DNA of 64,000 nucleotides, taken from positions 5,698,501 to 5,762,500 of the forward strand of contig NC_020291.1 of the NCBI RefSeq assembly GCF_000340885.1. Reading direction: 5' to 3'. Both the position numbers and the translations under genes were made by a program. Under the pieces are notes generated by a model. That model did not search any database. It was not told where the DNA came from and was given only the letters and a program-made list of their open reading frames with translations. Shown here piece after piece: positions 27,066 to 36,190 of the stretch (within the stretch, counting starts at the first letter, position 1; every line of letters begins with the position of its first letter). The stretch is from Clostridium saccharoperbutylacetonicum N1-4(HMT). GTDB taxonomy: Bacteria; Bacillota; Clostridia; Clostridiales; Clostridiaceae.

Positions 27066-27274
27066 ATGATATAAATAAATTTAATCTTTAGCACTGAAAT
27101 GTGCAACTATATATGTATTTTTAGATTATTATGCTAAACTTATAGAAGTATAAAAAATTTCTAAAATACTTTACAATAAATAGTAATATTATTAATAACA
27201 ATGTACATATCGAAAAAAATCAAATAATGTTTTATAATATTTAAATAATCAATTTCACACATAAGGAGTTAAAA

Positions 27275-28300
27275 ATGAAAGTTACTATAAATGATATAGC
27301 TCACGCAGCAAATGTATCTAAATCAACGGTATCCAAAGTTATAAATAATCATAAATCTATTTCTGAAAGTACAAAGCTCAAAGTAAGAAACATTATGAAA
27401 GAGCTTAACTATATTCCAAATAATTCGGCAAGGCAGCTAGCTCGCCAGAATAGTTTTAATATAGGTCTTCTAGTAGATATTAGCAGAAAGGAATATTTTC
27501 TTGATTTCTTTTTCTATAATATTATTGGTGGAGTTGAAAGTATAGTTGGAATCAATAACTATGAGTTAACCCTATCAAACATAAATTCACTAGAATGCAA
27601 AGCAGAATTTCTAAATCGATTGATATATAGTAAAAAAGTAGATGGAATCATAATACCTACCTCAATAGTCAATTCGGAAATTATTAGTAAGCTCAACGGT
27701 TTAAACTTTCCTTATGTCCTTATTGGTCAGCCAAAGGAATTTAAGAATAGTACCAGCTGGGTTGATGTTAATAATACTGTAGGAGGAGAACTGGCCACAT
27801 GTCATTTAATAGAACAAGGTTATAAAAATATAGCCTTTATTGGTGGCAAATCAAATGAAATAATATCTTTCAATCGGCTTCTTGGTTATAAAAACATACT
27901 TTCTAAATTAAATTTTACTAAAAATAATTTATACATAAAAGAAGGCAACTCAGACAAGGAAAGTGGTTATGAACTTACACTTCAATTATTATCAGATTTT
28001 CCTGAAATAGATGCCATACTATGCATAAATAATTATGTTGCATTTGGTGTACTTAAAGCACTTAAAGAAAAGGGCTTAAATAGCCCCACAGATATTGGAA
28101 TTGTGACTTTTGACAATGAACCATTTTCTGCTTACACCACTCCATCCTTAACTTGTCTAGATGTAGATACATTTAAACTTGGTGAAGTGGCAGCTGAAAT
28201 TTTAATGAAAAAAATTCAAAATCCAAATTCTCAGAATGAAATAACCCTAATATCACCTAAATTACTTATACGTGAATCTAGCCTATTGAAAAAACCATGA
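27275..28300 (+). CDS. malR: LacI-family regulator of the maltodextrin genes (MalR-like)
   Basis: 341 residues: an N-terminal LacI helix-turn-helix (INDIAHAANVSKSTVSKVIN), hinge helix (SARQLARQNS) and a periplasmic-binding-protein-like effector domain. It is divergent from malE. LacI proteins bind centrally symmetric sites with a CG step, and AAACCGGTTT before malE and the amylase is exactly such a site, so it is very likely its operator. The effector is presumably a maltooligosaccharide. The RBS is AAGGAG. Confidence 0.9.
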   Translation: MKVTINDIAHAANVSKSTVSKVINNHKSISESTKLKVRNIMKELNYIPNNSARQLARQNSFNIGLLVDISRKEYFLDFFFYNIIGGVESIVGINNYELTLSNINSLECKAEFLNRLIYSKKVDGIIIPTSIVNSEIISKLNGLNFPYVLIGQPKEFKNSTSWVDVNNTVGGELATCHLIEQGYKNIAFIGGKSNEIISFNRLLGYKNILSKLNFTKNNLYIKEGNSDKESGYELTLQLLSDFPEIDAILCINNYVAFGVLKALKEKGLNSPTDIGIVTFDNEPFSAYTTPSLTCLDVDTFKLGEVAAEILMKKIQNPNSQNEITLISPKLLIRESSLLKKP

Positions 28301-28325
28301 ACCTGAGCAATTTCATGGTTTTTCT
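28291..28325 (+). terminator. Terminator of the LacI-type gene
   Basis: AAAACCATGAA and TTTCATGGTTTTT form a stem overlapping the stop codon, followed by U-rich sequence. Confidence 0.75.
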
Positions 28326-28611
28326 ATACAAAAACATTTTAAATTAATCTTGATTAACTCTATATAAATTCCTATACTCTAAAAAATACTCTGTTGCAGA
28401 ACTGTTCAACTGTAGCACGACATGCAAAATATAATTATCTCCTTATTCTACAAAATTGCTAAAATGCCTTTGTTTTCAAAATATAACGAGGATTTTGAGA
28501 AAGGAAGCAAAACGTAAGTATTATTTAAATTTATCATTTATAAAGGAACTTTCATAAAATTTATAAAAAGCGTTTAAACCTAGATAAATGTAACCTTTAA
28601 CTCTTTATTTG

Positions 28612-28749
28612 CTATATATTTATATCATCTCTTTTATAATAAACATTAGTCATGACTACTTCTAAATCTGCAAGGTCTGCATTCTTAGAATCAAGGACAT
28701 AAAGTATGTAATTAGTACGCAACAAAGTTTCAATTAGTGTGAGAATAAA
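28612..28749 (-). other. Possible gene remnant, unidentified
   Basis: A 45-codon open stretch without start codon reads like a globular protein end (LIETLLRTNYILYVLDSKNA, then DLADLEVVMTNVYYKRDDIN). I do not recognise the family. Otherwise 28326-28851 shows nothing beyond low-complexity AT-rich sequence. Confidence 0.25.
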
Positions 28750-28851
28750 TTAATCCTATGTTTCTGTTTTTTACCATTCATAGTGAATATCCTTCTAATT
28801 ATTATTTTTAAGAAATATATCAAAGAAAATGTCAACTGAACTAAGTTATCT

Positions 28852-29400
28852 TTACAAGCTATCACATTCTATGCTGCTAAAAAGTTGCCAAAGTTGTTCC
28901 GCAATTATTGGTGCAGGGTATGGCTTAGAGTTATATATCCACCATTCTAATACGCCAACACCAGCTGATACTAAAAATTCTACAGAAATCTCTTTATTGA
29001 CTTTTTGTTCAGATAAATCTATACGGTTGATCAATCCGTCTTTAAATATTTCTTTCATACGCTTTCGAAAGACAGAACTTTCTTTATTTGATAACATAGC
29101 GGAATAAATTTCATAATTGACTTCAAGATGTTCAAAAACACGTATAAGGCTAGACTTAGATGTTATTTTTTCTACTTTATGGTCTTGGATACACGCCTTT
29201 GTTAATTGCGTTAAATAATTGTCCAAACACTTGTCCCTTAAATCATATTTATCAGTAAAATGGAGGTAAACTGTTCCTCTATTAACATTAGCTTTTTCTG
29301 CGATTTCGCCAATGGTAATACTTTCCAAATCTTTTTTTAAAATAAGTATCATAAAAGCATCCATGATTGCCTGTTTAGATTTTTCAATTCGTCTATCCAT
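28852..29400 (-). CDS. TetR/AcrR-family regulator
   Basis: About 182 residues from ATG 29400 (AAAGGAAG just upstream; ATGs further upstream lack an RBS). N-terminal helix-turn-helix: ITIGEIAEKANVNRGTVYLH. The C-terminal half has FLVSAGVGVLEWWIYNSKPY, seen in TetR_C_7-type regulators. Divergent from a quinone-oxidoreductase gene, with two palindromes between them as likely operators. Both genes look somewhat less AT-rich than their surroundings, which may indicate transfer. Confidence 0.88.
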   Translation of the reverse strand: MDRRIEKSKQAIMDAFMILILKKDLESITIGEIAEKANVNRGTVYLHFTDKYDLRDKCLDNYLTQLTKACIQDHKVEKITSKSSLIRVFEHLEVNYEIYSAMLSNKESSVFRKRMKEIFKDGLINRIDLSEQKVNKEISVEFLVSAGVGVLEWWIYNSKPYPAPIIAEQLWQLFSSIECDSL

Positions 29401-29444
29401 CTTAATACTTCCTTTCACCATAATAATTAACATATTAAACGTAA

Positions 29445-29462
29445 TTGTTGATTTTTCAACAA
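29445..29462. promoter_or_regulatory. Palindromic candidate operator before the TetR gene
   Basis: TTGTTGA-TTTT-TCAACAA, a perfect 7-base dyad. It overlaps a likely minus-strand -35 (TTGAAA, 16-base spacer, TAATAT) of the TetR gene and shares GTTGA/TCAAC half-sites with the second operator at 29514-29535. Confidence 0.55.
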
Positions 29463-29480
29463 ATCCCATACTATTACTTA

Positions 29481-29535
29481 TTGAACCACCTAATTGTATC
29501 TGATAATATAAAATTATTCAACACACGTTGAATAA
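29481..29535 (+). promoter_or_regulatory. Promoter and operator of the oxidoreductase gene
   Basis: TTGAAC (29481-29486), 17-base spacer, TAATAT (29504-29509), then the dyad TTATTCAAC-ACAC-GTTGAATAA (29514-29535; perfect 9-base arms) over the start point. Confidence 0.7.
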
Positions 29536-29562
29536 AAAACAATGTTAAGAAGGAGATAAATT

Positions 29563-30549
29563 ATGAAAGCAATCGGTTTAACAGTTTTCGGTAACCCAGG
29601 TACATTTGAAGAAATAGATGTGAATTTACCAGATTTAAAAGACAACCAAGTACTTGTTGAAGTGAAGGCCTCATCAATTAATCCCGGCGACGAACCTTTA
29701 CGTACTGGAGAAATATTTAAAAGCTCTGTTGGAGGACAATGGTCTGAGAAATTACCAATATTTCTTGGAAGTGAAGTCGCTGGTATTATAAAAGCTGTTG
29801 GAAAAAAGGTTACTCGGTTTAAAGTCCATGACCGTGTTATGGGATTAGCCATCCATTCAGGAGTATATCAGGATTTCGTTGCAGTAGATGAGGATCATCT
29901 TACAAAATTTTCAGAAAATATATCATATGAGATTGCAGGTGCTGCGCCAACAATTGCGTTAACAGCAAAGCAAGCATTATTTGATCACGGGAACCTTTTA
30001 AAAGGACAAAGAGTTTTAATTCAAGGTGGTGCCGGCGGTGTCGGTCATGTAGCTATACAATTAGCAAAAAATCATGGTGCTTATGTTATAACGACTGCAA
30101 GAAAAAACAATTATGATTTTGTAAAAGCTTTAGGAGCAGATGAAGTATACGATTATACTGAATTTGATATTGCAGATATAATCCACGAAAAAGTTGATCT
30201 GGTAATTGATACTGTTATGGAGACATCCATTATTAAAAATAATGGTGCGTTAGGTGAAGTTGGAAAGAAAAGCCTCTCGGTTATTAAAGATAATGGGAAA
30301 TATGTATCAATTGTTTCTTTTGGATTAAATAGCTATCCGATGAAACGTAATATTGATGCACACTTTTTCCAATCTAAACCAAACCACTCAGACTTTGAAA
30401 AAATCATGAATTGGATTGAAATGAAAGAACTGCACATTCATATAGATAAAATTTTTCCTTTATCTCCTCAAGGAATTGAAGAAGCTTACATTCATAGTAA
30501 AAAGCAACCTAAAAAGGGGCGAATCTCAGTATCAAAAATTCAAAAATAA
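29563..30549 (+). CDS. NAD(P)H quinone oxidoreductase-like MDR enzyme (zinc-free)
   Basis: 328 residues of the medium-chain dehydrogenase/reductase superfamily: an N-terminal GroES-like domain (SINPGDEPLRTGE, GSEVAGIIKAVGKKV) and a Rossmann domain with QGGAGGVGHVAIQLAKNHGA. The zinc-ligand cysteines of alcohol dehydrogenases are absent, as in zeta-crystallin-type quinone reductases. It ends with the usual AYIHSKKQPKKGRISV. Controlled most likely by the divergent TetR gene, which suggests a detoxification role for reactive carbonyls or quinones. Confidence 0.9.
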   Translation: MKAIGLTVFGNPGTFEEIDVNLPDLKDNQVLVEVKASSINPGDEPLRTGEIFKSSVGGQWSEKLPIFLGSEVAGIIKAVGKKVTRFKVHDRVMGLAIHSGVYQDFVAVDEDHLTKFSENISYEIAGAAPTIALTAKQALFDHGNLLKGQRVLIQGGAGGVGHVAIQLAKNHGAYVITTARKNNYDFVKALGADEVYDYTEFDIADIIHEKVDLVIDTVMETSIIKNNGALGEVGKKSLSVIKDNGKYVSIVSFGLNSYPMKRNIDAHFFQSKPNHSDFEKIMNWIEMKELHIHIDKIFPLSPQGIEEAYIHSKKQPKKGRISVSKIQK

Positions 30550-30555
30550 GTTAAA

Positions 30556-30602
30556 TGGAGTAGCGGAGCATATTATTGGAGAAATGCTCCCTTCCACTTT
30601 TT
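30556..30602 (+). terminator. Terminator of the oxidoreductase gene
   Basis: GGAGCAT and ATGCTCC (extended by TGGAGTAGC / CTTCCA with mismatches), followed by CTTTTTG. Confidence 0.7.
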
Positions 30603-30715
30603 GTATTCACTTTTGAAACAACTCAACTCCTTTAAAATCAAGTTTTCTGAGCTAGCATATTGACTAACTCCAAGTGTATACTTAACGAACATAAAAATAC
30701 ATAACTAACTCAAAT

Positions 30716-30748
30716 AAAAATCCCCCCAAACCATCAGTCTGAGGGAAC
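30716..30748 (-). terminator. Orphan terminator, probably the original rlmD terminator
   Basis: Minus strand: CCCTCAGAC pairs (with wobbles) with GTTTGGGGGG and is followed by ATTTTTATTT. It closely resembles the terminator at 32241-32271 in sequence and in the preceding TTTCAAGG...GTTTTATGTTC block, yet no intact gene precedes it. Confidence 0.6.
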
Positions 30749-30801
30749 ATAAAACGCACTTCAATATTTATCTAAAATCCTTGAAAGTCTTTCATACCAA
30801 C

Positions 30802-30837
30802 CTATTTCTTCACTATCTTTACCACTGTTTCAACGTG
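30802..30837 (-). pseudogene. Displaced or duplicated 3' end of rlmD
   Basis: Minus strand reads HVETVVKIVKK then stop; the intact rlmD ends [12 protein letters not shown]. The 21 bases 30817-30837 match 32428-32448 at 18 positions. Followed by a matching terminator, this looks like the old rlmD end pushed away when an element inserted into that gene's 3' end. Confidence 0.5.
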
Positions 30838-30935
30838 TAATAGGTACTCTAAATAAATCCGCAAAATTGTACCAATTCCTAGTTGTACTCTCTATATTTT
30901 TTAGCAATATTCCATACTTTTATATATAATAACTG

Positions 30936-31127
30936 TTACTTTATCTCTTTCACTCTACCAACAATACCATTATCAAGCATCACTTTTATACCATGATGAT
31001 GCTCTGATGAATTGGTAAGTATCTTTGCCACTATTCCTTCTGTTAATTTTCCTGTACGTTGATCTTGCTTTTGAACAACTAGAACTGTCGCTCCTATTTT
31101 AATATTACTTCTCTTTGTTCCGTTCAT
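30936..31127 (-). CDS. ywbE: YwbE family protein
   Basis: 63 residues: MNGTKRSNIKIGATVLVVQ, KQDQRTGKLTEGIVAKIL, HHHGIKVMLDNGIVGRVKEI. This is the compact KOW-like beta fold of YwbE (DUF2196) and near full family length. Its function is unknown; the fold suggests nucleic-acid or ribosome binding. It lies between a serine-recombinase remnant and the displaced rlmD end, so it may be cargo of the decayed element. Confidence 0.88.
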   Translation of the reverse strand: MNGTKRSNIKIGATVLVVQKQDQRTGKLTEGIVAKILTNSSEHHHGIKVMLDNGIVGRVKEIK

Positions 31128-31254
31128 TTCGATTTCCTCTCATCTATGCTTAATATTTATCTCATTTTACACTAAACTAATTATTATTTAAATCTTTCAC
31201 ATAATAATTCTTACCTTAGAACAGTTAATCTATTCTACGCACTTATTTCTATAC

Positions 31255-32018
31255 CTAATTAGTATCCTGCCTCTCTATATCCTTTGAACTGTAATGCGTA
31301 CCCTTTCTTTTTGTTTTCCCATTCACTACTTCAATATTACTCCTAGATTTCATCTCTTCTTGAACCTTCTGAAATACCTCGTTAATAATAATGGGTTCAT
31401 GAGAATCTTTCATTAAATATTGTTCCTGTTCTCCATAATTTATTTTTTGCTGGGTATTAGGAAACTGTCCAGTATATGTTTTTCCTAAAATTACATTACC
31501 TATGTACTTTTCATTTGTAAGCATTTTCTGAATAGTACGTTTGGACCATATATCTTTTCCTGTAGAAGACTTTATATTGTTAAATGCTAATTCCTTCATA
31601 ATCATGTTTATACTATATCCACTTAAATACAAATCAAAAACTTTTCTTACCACCTCAGCCTGTTCCTCATTAATAACTAATTCACCTATTTCTGACTGGC
31701 CATAGCCATACACTTTCGAGTATAAAGCTTTGATTCTCCAGATTCAAATCCACACTTTAATCCCCATTTAATTGCTACACTTAATGACTCACTTTCTGAT
31801 TGAGCAAGTGAAGCTGATAGTGCCATAACTAAGTCACTATCTCTATCTTTGCTACTTACATTTTCCTGATTAAATATCACTTCAATTCCTAAAGATCTGA
31901 GCTTATTAACTGTATCTATTAAATCAACAGTATTTCTGCTAAAGCGGCTAATTGACTTGACTAGAATAATATCAAAATAATTTTCATAACTATCAAAGAT
32001 CATTTCTTGGAAACCAGA
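31255..32018 (-). pseudogene. Large serine recombinase, frameshifted and N-terminally truncated
   Basis: Two overlapping frames form one protein. The first (to about 31690) has the resolvase core (FDIILVKSISRFSRNTVDLI; LVMALSASLAQSESESLS) but lacks the first 60-70 residues with the catalytic Ser. The second (31713-31255) continues with the recombinase domain (EIGELVINEEQAEVVRKVF; SKRTIQKMLTNEKYIGNVIL). The split falls at the conserved Y-G-Y/GYGQ junction, a single frameshift near 31700. Family relatives integrate and excise phages and ICEs. It cannot be active as it stands. Confidence 0.8.
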
Positions 32019-32409
32019 TCTTTAATACCATCACCAAATTTTTTTAGCCTTTAAGTGACCTTTCAATGTTCTAAATCTATTTTCTGGCCAACACCAGTAC
32101 CATCTAACTATATTATACTTATTGAAACTACACAGCTACTTAGGAGTTTAACAATACATTATTTATATTAAACAATTTCGCAAAACTCATACAAATACTC
32201 AAAACCATTAATTCTGCGTAAAAGTTAGACCCCCTAAAGCAAAAATTCCCCAACGCCGAAGTCTTGGAGAACATAAAACACACTATGAAATTTTCTTAAA
32301 AACCTTGAAACCCTTTGATATCAGCAATTGTTACAAGGAACACATACCTCAGGCAAGCTTCGGTATGCGGGCTTTCACACTAAATTCAATCTGCGCTTGC
32401 TTGATTTCA
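32019..32409. other. Region between recombinase remnant and rlmD
   Basis: Debris of the recombinase 5' part, the rlmD terminator (32241-32271) and a less AT-rich hairpin (CATACC 32343-32348 / GGTATG 32362-32367). No gene seen. Confidence 0.5.
32241..32271 (-). terminator. Terminator of rlmD
   Basis: Minus strand TTCTCCAAGAC-ttcgg-cGTTGGGGAA followed by TTTTTGC; a stable stem with a near-UUCG loop. Confidence 0.75.
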
Positions 32410-33768
32410 TTAAGTGTTCAATGCCAGCTTAACAACTGTCTCAACGTGAGGTGTATTTGGGAACATGTCTTTCACCTTAGTCTGAATCACCTTATATCCT
32501 CTCTCAGTTAATACCTTTAAATCAGTAACTAATGTCTTTGGATTACAAGAAACGTAAATTATTTCAGGTGCATTGAATTTAATTACATAATCTAAAGCCT
32601 TAGGATGCACTCCTGTTCTTGGTGGGTCTAGAATTATTATTTCTGGTTTATCTTTTATTGTTTTAATTATTTCAGCTACATCTCCTGCTAAGAATTCACA
32701 ATTATTTAGTCCATTTAACTTAGCATTTTCTTTTGCAGCCTCAACTGCTTCTTCTATAAGTTCTATTCCTACCACTTTTTTAGCATTTGGGGCTACTATT
32801 TGGCCGATAGTTCCAGTACCACAATAAAGATCAAATACAACTTTATCTTGGCTATCTCCCATAAAATCTTTAACTATTGAATAAAGACTTTCTGCTCCTT
32901 TTGTGTTTGTTTGAAAAAAAGAAAATGGTGATATATTAAATTGTAATCCTAATAAGGTTTCTCTAATGTAATCTTTTCCGTGCAATACATTAACCTTTTC
33001 TGGGATTACAGCATCAGATCTTGAATCATTTTCTGTATGTAATATTGATACTAAATTTCCTTTATAACTTTGATCCTTTAGTAATTTAACATATTCACCC
33101 AAATCAAAATCTATTTGAGTTGTCGTAACAAGATTAACTAAGATTTCACCTGTATTTTGTGCTTTTCTTATTACTAAATGCCTTAAATATCCTTCTGCCT
33201 TCATTACTCTATAATAAGGCAAATCTGTTCCTCTGAAATATTCTACTGTTAATTTTATTATTTTTCTATAATCTTCATCAACAAGTTTGCAATCATCAAC
33301 TGTTACTATTCCAAAAGATTTTCCTCTCATATGCATTCCAAGAGAAAGTGGTGCACCTTTAGCTTCATCTCCAAAAGTGAATTCCATCTTGTTTCTGTAT
33401 TCCCATTGATCAGGACTTCCCATTATTCCTAAATATTCGCCCATATCAACATCAGCTTCTTTGAATAAGCTCTTAACTTCTTCACCTAAAAATTCTAATT
33501 GCTTTTCATAAGGTATAGTTTGTGAAGAACACCCTCCACAAAGTCCAAAATGAGAGCATACTGATTCAACTTCATAATCAGCCTTTTCTTCAACACTTAA
33601 TAATTTAAGTTCTGCATACTCTTCTTTTTTCTTTTTAACTCTTCCAGTAATAGTTTGACCTGGGAAAGCATTCTTAACATATATTATTTTATCCTCAGCA
33701 TATCCCATTCCTGTCGATGGAAATTGTGTTTTTTCTATTTTAACGCTTAATTCGCTTCCTTTTTTCAT
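32410..33768 (-). CDS. rlmD: 23S rRNA (uracil-5-)-methyltransferase RlmD/RumA
   Basis: About 452 residues. N-terminal TRAM domain (about 5-62), iron-sulfur cysteines [10 protein letters not shown] (about residues 76-85), a central domain, and a Rossmann methyltransferase with [26 protein letters not shown] and the catalytic-Cys motif YVSCNPKTL. It uses S-adenosylmethionine to make m5U in 23S rRNA. AGGAG lies six bases before the second ATG (33768). The 3' end is followed by element debris, and the last residues (ALNT) may derive from the inserted element. Confidence 0.92.
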   Translation of the reverse strand: MKKGSELSVKIEKTQFPSTGMGYAEDKIIYVKNAFPGQTITGRVKKKKEEYAELKLLSVEEKADYEVESVCSHFGLCGGCSSQTIPYEKQLEFLGEEVKSLFKEADVDMGEYLGIMGSPDQWEYRNKMEFTFGDEAKGAPLSLGMHMRGKSFGIVTVDDCKLVDEDYRKIIKLTVEYFRGTDLPYYRVMKAEGYLRHLVIRKAQNTGEILVNLVTTTQIDFDLGEYVKLLKDQSYKGNLVSILHTENDSRSDAVIPEKVNVLHGKDYIRETLLGLQFNISPFSFFQTNTKGAESLYSIVKDFMGDSQDKVVFDLYCGTGTIGQIVAPNAKKVVGIELIEEAVEAAKENAKLNGLNNCEFLAGDVAEIIKTIKDKPEIIILDPPRTGVHPKALDYVIKFNAPEIIYVSCNPKTLVTDLKVLTERGYKVIQTKVKDMFPNTPHVETVVKLALNT

Positions 33769-33806
33769 CATCTACTCCTATAATATATATTCTTTAATGT
33801 ATATTT

Positions 33807-33841
33807 CAATTATCAATGCTCAACTATCAATTGTCAATTGG
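33807..33841. repeat. Heptamer array (CAATTAT type), five units
   Basis: CAATTAT CAATGCT CAACTAT, then CAATTGT CAATTGG: five consecutive degenerate 7-base units in the gap between the RDD gene and rlmD. Confidence 0.6.
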
Positions 33842-33882
33842 ATTGAAAAGTTTTACTTTAAACTTATATACTATTTTTTCTC

Positions 33883-33935
33883 TTAATAAAACTATAGAAT
33901 ATAAAATAGTATTTTATATTCTATAGTTTTATTAA
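33883..33935. terminator. 53-bp palindrome, terminator-like
   Basis: Perfect 26-base inverted arms (33883-33908 and 33910-33935) around a single G, ending TTTTATTAAAAA. Lying just after the RDD gene on the minus strand, it would form a very long hairpin. It works as a terminator at least in part; the length and perfection are unusual. Confidence 0.65.
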
Positions 33936-33945
33936 AAATTCTTAA

Positions 33946-34350
33946 TTAATTTAAATTTAATATTTTCTTTGCAAAAGTGTTTTCTAGCTTTGTTCTTTCT
34001 AATATTGGAGCATATATACAGTTTAAAACAAAATATATTATTCCGCCTGCCAAAATTAGCGCTCCATTATCTCTAACAAACATATATCCAGAAGCAGTTC
34101 TCATTATTAAATCAATTAAATATACTAAAACAGCAGACGCGGCAGTCATTATTAATTGATCTAGTAAATTTGCAGCAAACAATGCTCCAATTGAATTTTT
34201 TTCATTACTTTTATCTTCTGCATTAACTTCTATATCTTGTTGATCTTCTATAACTGAAGTTATATTCGTTTCCTCAACATTTAATGAAGTTTCTTCTGTT
34301 CCTTCTTCATTGTTTACAATTTGATTTTCTTTTATTTCATCTTTTTCCAA
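33946..34350 (-). CDS. RDD-like membrane protein with acidic N-terminal tail
   Basis: About 134 residues: an acidic Glu/Asn-rich tail of 55 residues, then a short membrane part (FAANLLDQLIMTAASAVLVY; GALILAGGIIYFVLNCIYAP) ending in ERTKLENTFAKKILNL. The pattern matches the start and end of RDD-family proteins (transporter-like or sensor-like). No ATG fits; TTG at 34350 or 34353 after GAGGGGG is the likely start. It follows the lipoprotein gene by about 17-20 bases, so the two are probably co-expressed. Confidence 0.7.
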   Translation of the reverse strand: MEKDEIKENQIVNNEEGTEETSLNVEETNITSVIEDQQDIEVNAEDKSNEKNSIGALFAANLLDQLIMTAASAVLVYLIDLIMRTASGYMFVRDNGALILAGGIIYFVLNCIYAPILERTKLENTFAKKILNLN

Positions 34351-34369
34351 CAAAGTTTCCCCCTCATTT

Positions 34370-35071
34370 CTACTCCATACTTGCATCACTTACATTGCTG
34401 TCAGCAAATTTGTATTTTTTAGTAGATAATATATATATAATACACTCTTTAGTGGCCAAAACTTGTTCTTTTAAACCATCAACAGTGTTATTTATCTCGA
34501 CTTGTTTGTCTCCATTTTTTAATTTCTCAATTATTTGCTTGTTTATGTCTGAATAATCTTTATCTTTTTGACCTGTAAAAGCTTCTATGTATTTTTTGAA
34601 AGAGGTCTTACCTAAATCAAAATCATTATTTTTTATAGCATTTTCACCATCAAATTTCAAACTCAACTTTAAGGTTATGTCTCCTGTCGCTAAATCATCT
34701 CCATAAGTCTTCATACCAAAGTACATACTTTCAATCTTATTAGCTTCTGGTTTAGGATTATCAAAATATATTGAATTATCATTTACTGACTGACCGTTAT
34801 CCTTTTTTACTTTTTCATCCTTTGAATATTTTAATCCTGATTCCTTAGTTATGCTTTCAATTTTAGCTAATCTATCTTTATAAAGCTTTTGTGTCTGCTC
34901 TAAAGAATAATTCTTTGCCCATGTTCCTTCTAAAGCTTTATCCTTCTCATCAGACTGGCTTTCTGTTGTTGTCTCAGCTTTCTTTTCTGTATTACTAGTT
35001 GTATTTGTACATGCTGCCAATGATGCTGCTACTACTATACTCATGAATATACTTATTAATTTTTTAGACAT
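34370..35071 (-). CDS. Lipoprotein of unknown function
   Basis: 233 residues. Signal peptide with lipobox SLAAC (Cys21), a Thr/Glu/Lys linker, and a soluble, mostly charged domain (EGTWAKNYSLEQTQKLYKDR, MYFGMKTYGDDLATGDITLK). I recognise no family. It is extracytoplasmic and paired with the RDD-like gene downstream, which may suggest a cell-envelope function. Confidence 0.75.
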   Translation of the reverse strand: MSKKLISIFMSIVVAASLAACTNTTSNTEKKAETTTESQSDEKDKALEGTWAKNYSLEQTQKLYKDRLAKIESITKESGLKYSKDEKVKKDNGQSVNDNSIYFDNPKPEANKIESMYFGMKTYGDDLATGDITLKLSLKFDGENAIKNNDFDLGKTSFKKYIEAFTGQKDKDYSDINKQIIEKLKNGDKQVEINNTVDGLKEQVLATKECIIYILSTKKYKFADSNVSDASME

Positions 35072-35316
35072 GAAATTTCCCCCTTAAATTTGATAGCTGT
35101 TACTTTTATGTCTAATGCCTGGCAAATCAATAATACAATTTTATAACTTTTGTATTACAATTCTGTGTCAATATTATACTTTTTTTGTTAATCTTCTATA
35201 TTATAATTGTTTTAATTTATTAACATTAATTAAACGTGCATGTTTATTATATATTTTTTTGCTCTCCCTTGCAATTATTATCACAGGAGTGACACATTAA
35301 AATAACCTTGATACTT

Positions 35317-36024
35317 TTAAACTTCTAATTGTTCTTTTATTTTTTCAAATATTTTTTCCGTAATTCCAGTGACATTTTTTATATCTTCTATTGAATTAAA
35401 ATTGCCATTTTTCTGCCTATAATCAAGTATATTCTTTGCTTTAACCTCTCCAATACCACTTAATTTCTTTAATTCCTCAGCTGTAGCAGTATTTATATTT
35501 ACCTTTCCATTGGAATTAACTACATTTCCAATACTAGTATTTGTATTTTGTAAATCTCTTTTTGCTCCACTTTTGTTTTCTATATAAATCAAATCATGAT
35601 TTTGTAATTTCTTAGCTCTATTTATATTAGTTAAATCAGCATTTTCTGTAAGTCCACCTGCCATTTCAATAAGATCTCTTACTATAGCATCTTCATGCAA
35701 TGTATAAACATCAGGTTTTCTGACTTCTCCTTTGATTTCCACTACTATATTTTTGTCTTCATTATTTTTATCCACATTTGAAACTGATTCTGCTTTACTT
35801 TGCTTTATATTATTCTTTGAACTACTATTTTTATTGCTTCCTTGCTTATTATCATTCATATTTGAATTAGCTGCAGTATCTTCTGTAAAAATACTTTCTG
35901 TATCATTTTTTCTTAATTCTTTATATCCTGAATTAATGTATACAATTCCTATTATGACAATAGTAATAACTAGCAATATTAGTATTCCAACCTTTTTCTT
36001 ATCTTTTAGTAATTCTTCTATCAT
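35317..36024 (-). CDS. comEA: ComEA-like DNA-binding protein (SLBB + helix-hairpin-helix)
   Basis: About 235 residues: an N-terminal membrane anchor (about 10-32), a Ser/Asn/Lys linker, an SLBB domain (VVEIKGEVRKPDVYTLHEDA) and a C-terminal double helix-hairpin-helix (VNINTATAEELKKLSGIGEV; FNSIEDIKNVTGI). ComEA binds incoming DNA outside the membrane during transformation. There is no comEB or comEC beside it, so it is an orphan here. ATG 36024 has GTGAG seven bases upstream; TTG 36042 is possible. Confidence 0.87.
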   Translation of the reverse strand: MIEELLKDKKKVGILILLVITIVIIGIVYINSGYKELRKNDTESIFTEDTAANSNMNDNKQGSNKNSSSKNNIKQSKAESVSNVDKNNEDKNIVVEIKGEVRKPDVYTLHEDAIVRDLIEMAGGLTENADLTNINRAKKLQNHDLIYIENKSGAKRDLQNTNTSIGNVVNSNGKVNINTATAEELKKLSGIGEVKAKNILDYRQKNGNFNSIEDIKNVTGITEKIFEKIKEQLEV

Positions 36025-36190
36025 TGCATTTCTCACTTCCAAACTTACTTTATAATTATTCTCCCCTATTTTTTCACAATTTATACTATTATTGTATAAG
36101 CCTTAAAATTTATATAGCGTAATTTTATTTTTTTTGGTAAAATAACATTTGAATGTAATTTAAATATTTTAATTAAATGCGGAGAATTTT

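Noticed and set aside
28391..28420. A 14-base match (TGCAGAACTGTTCA) with the 23S rRNA near 63948
   Set aside because: Isolated match without extension on either side; expected by chance in a 64-kb window.
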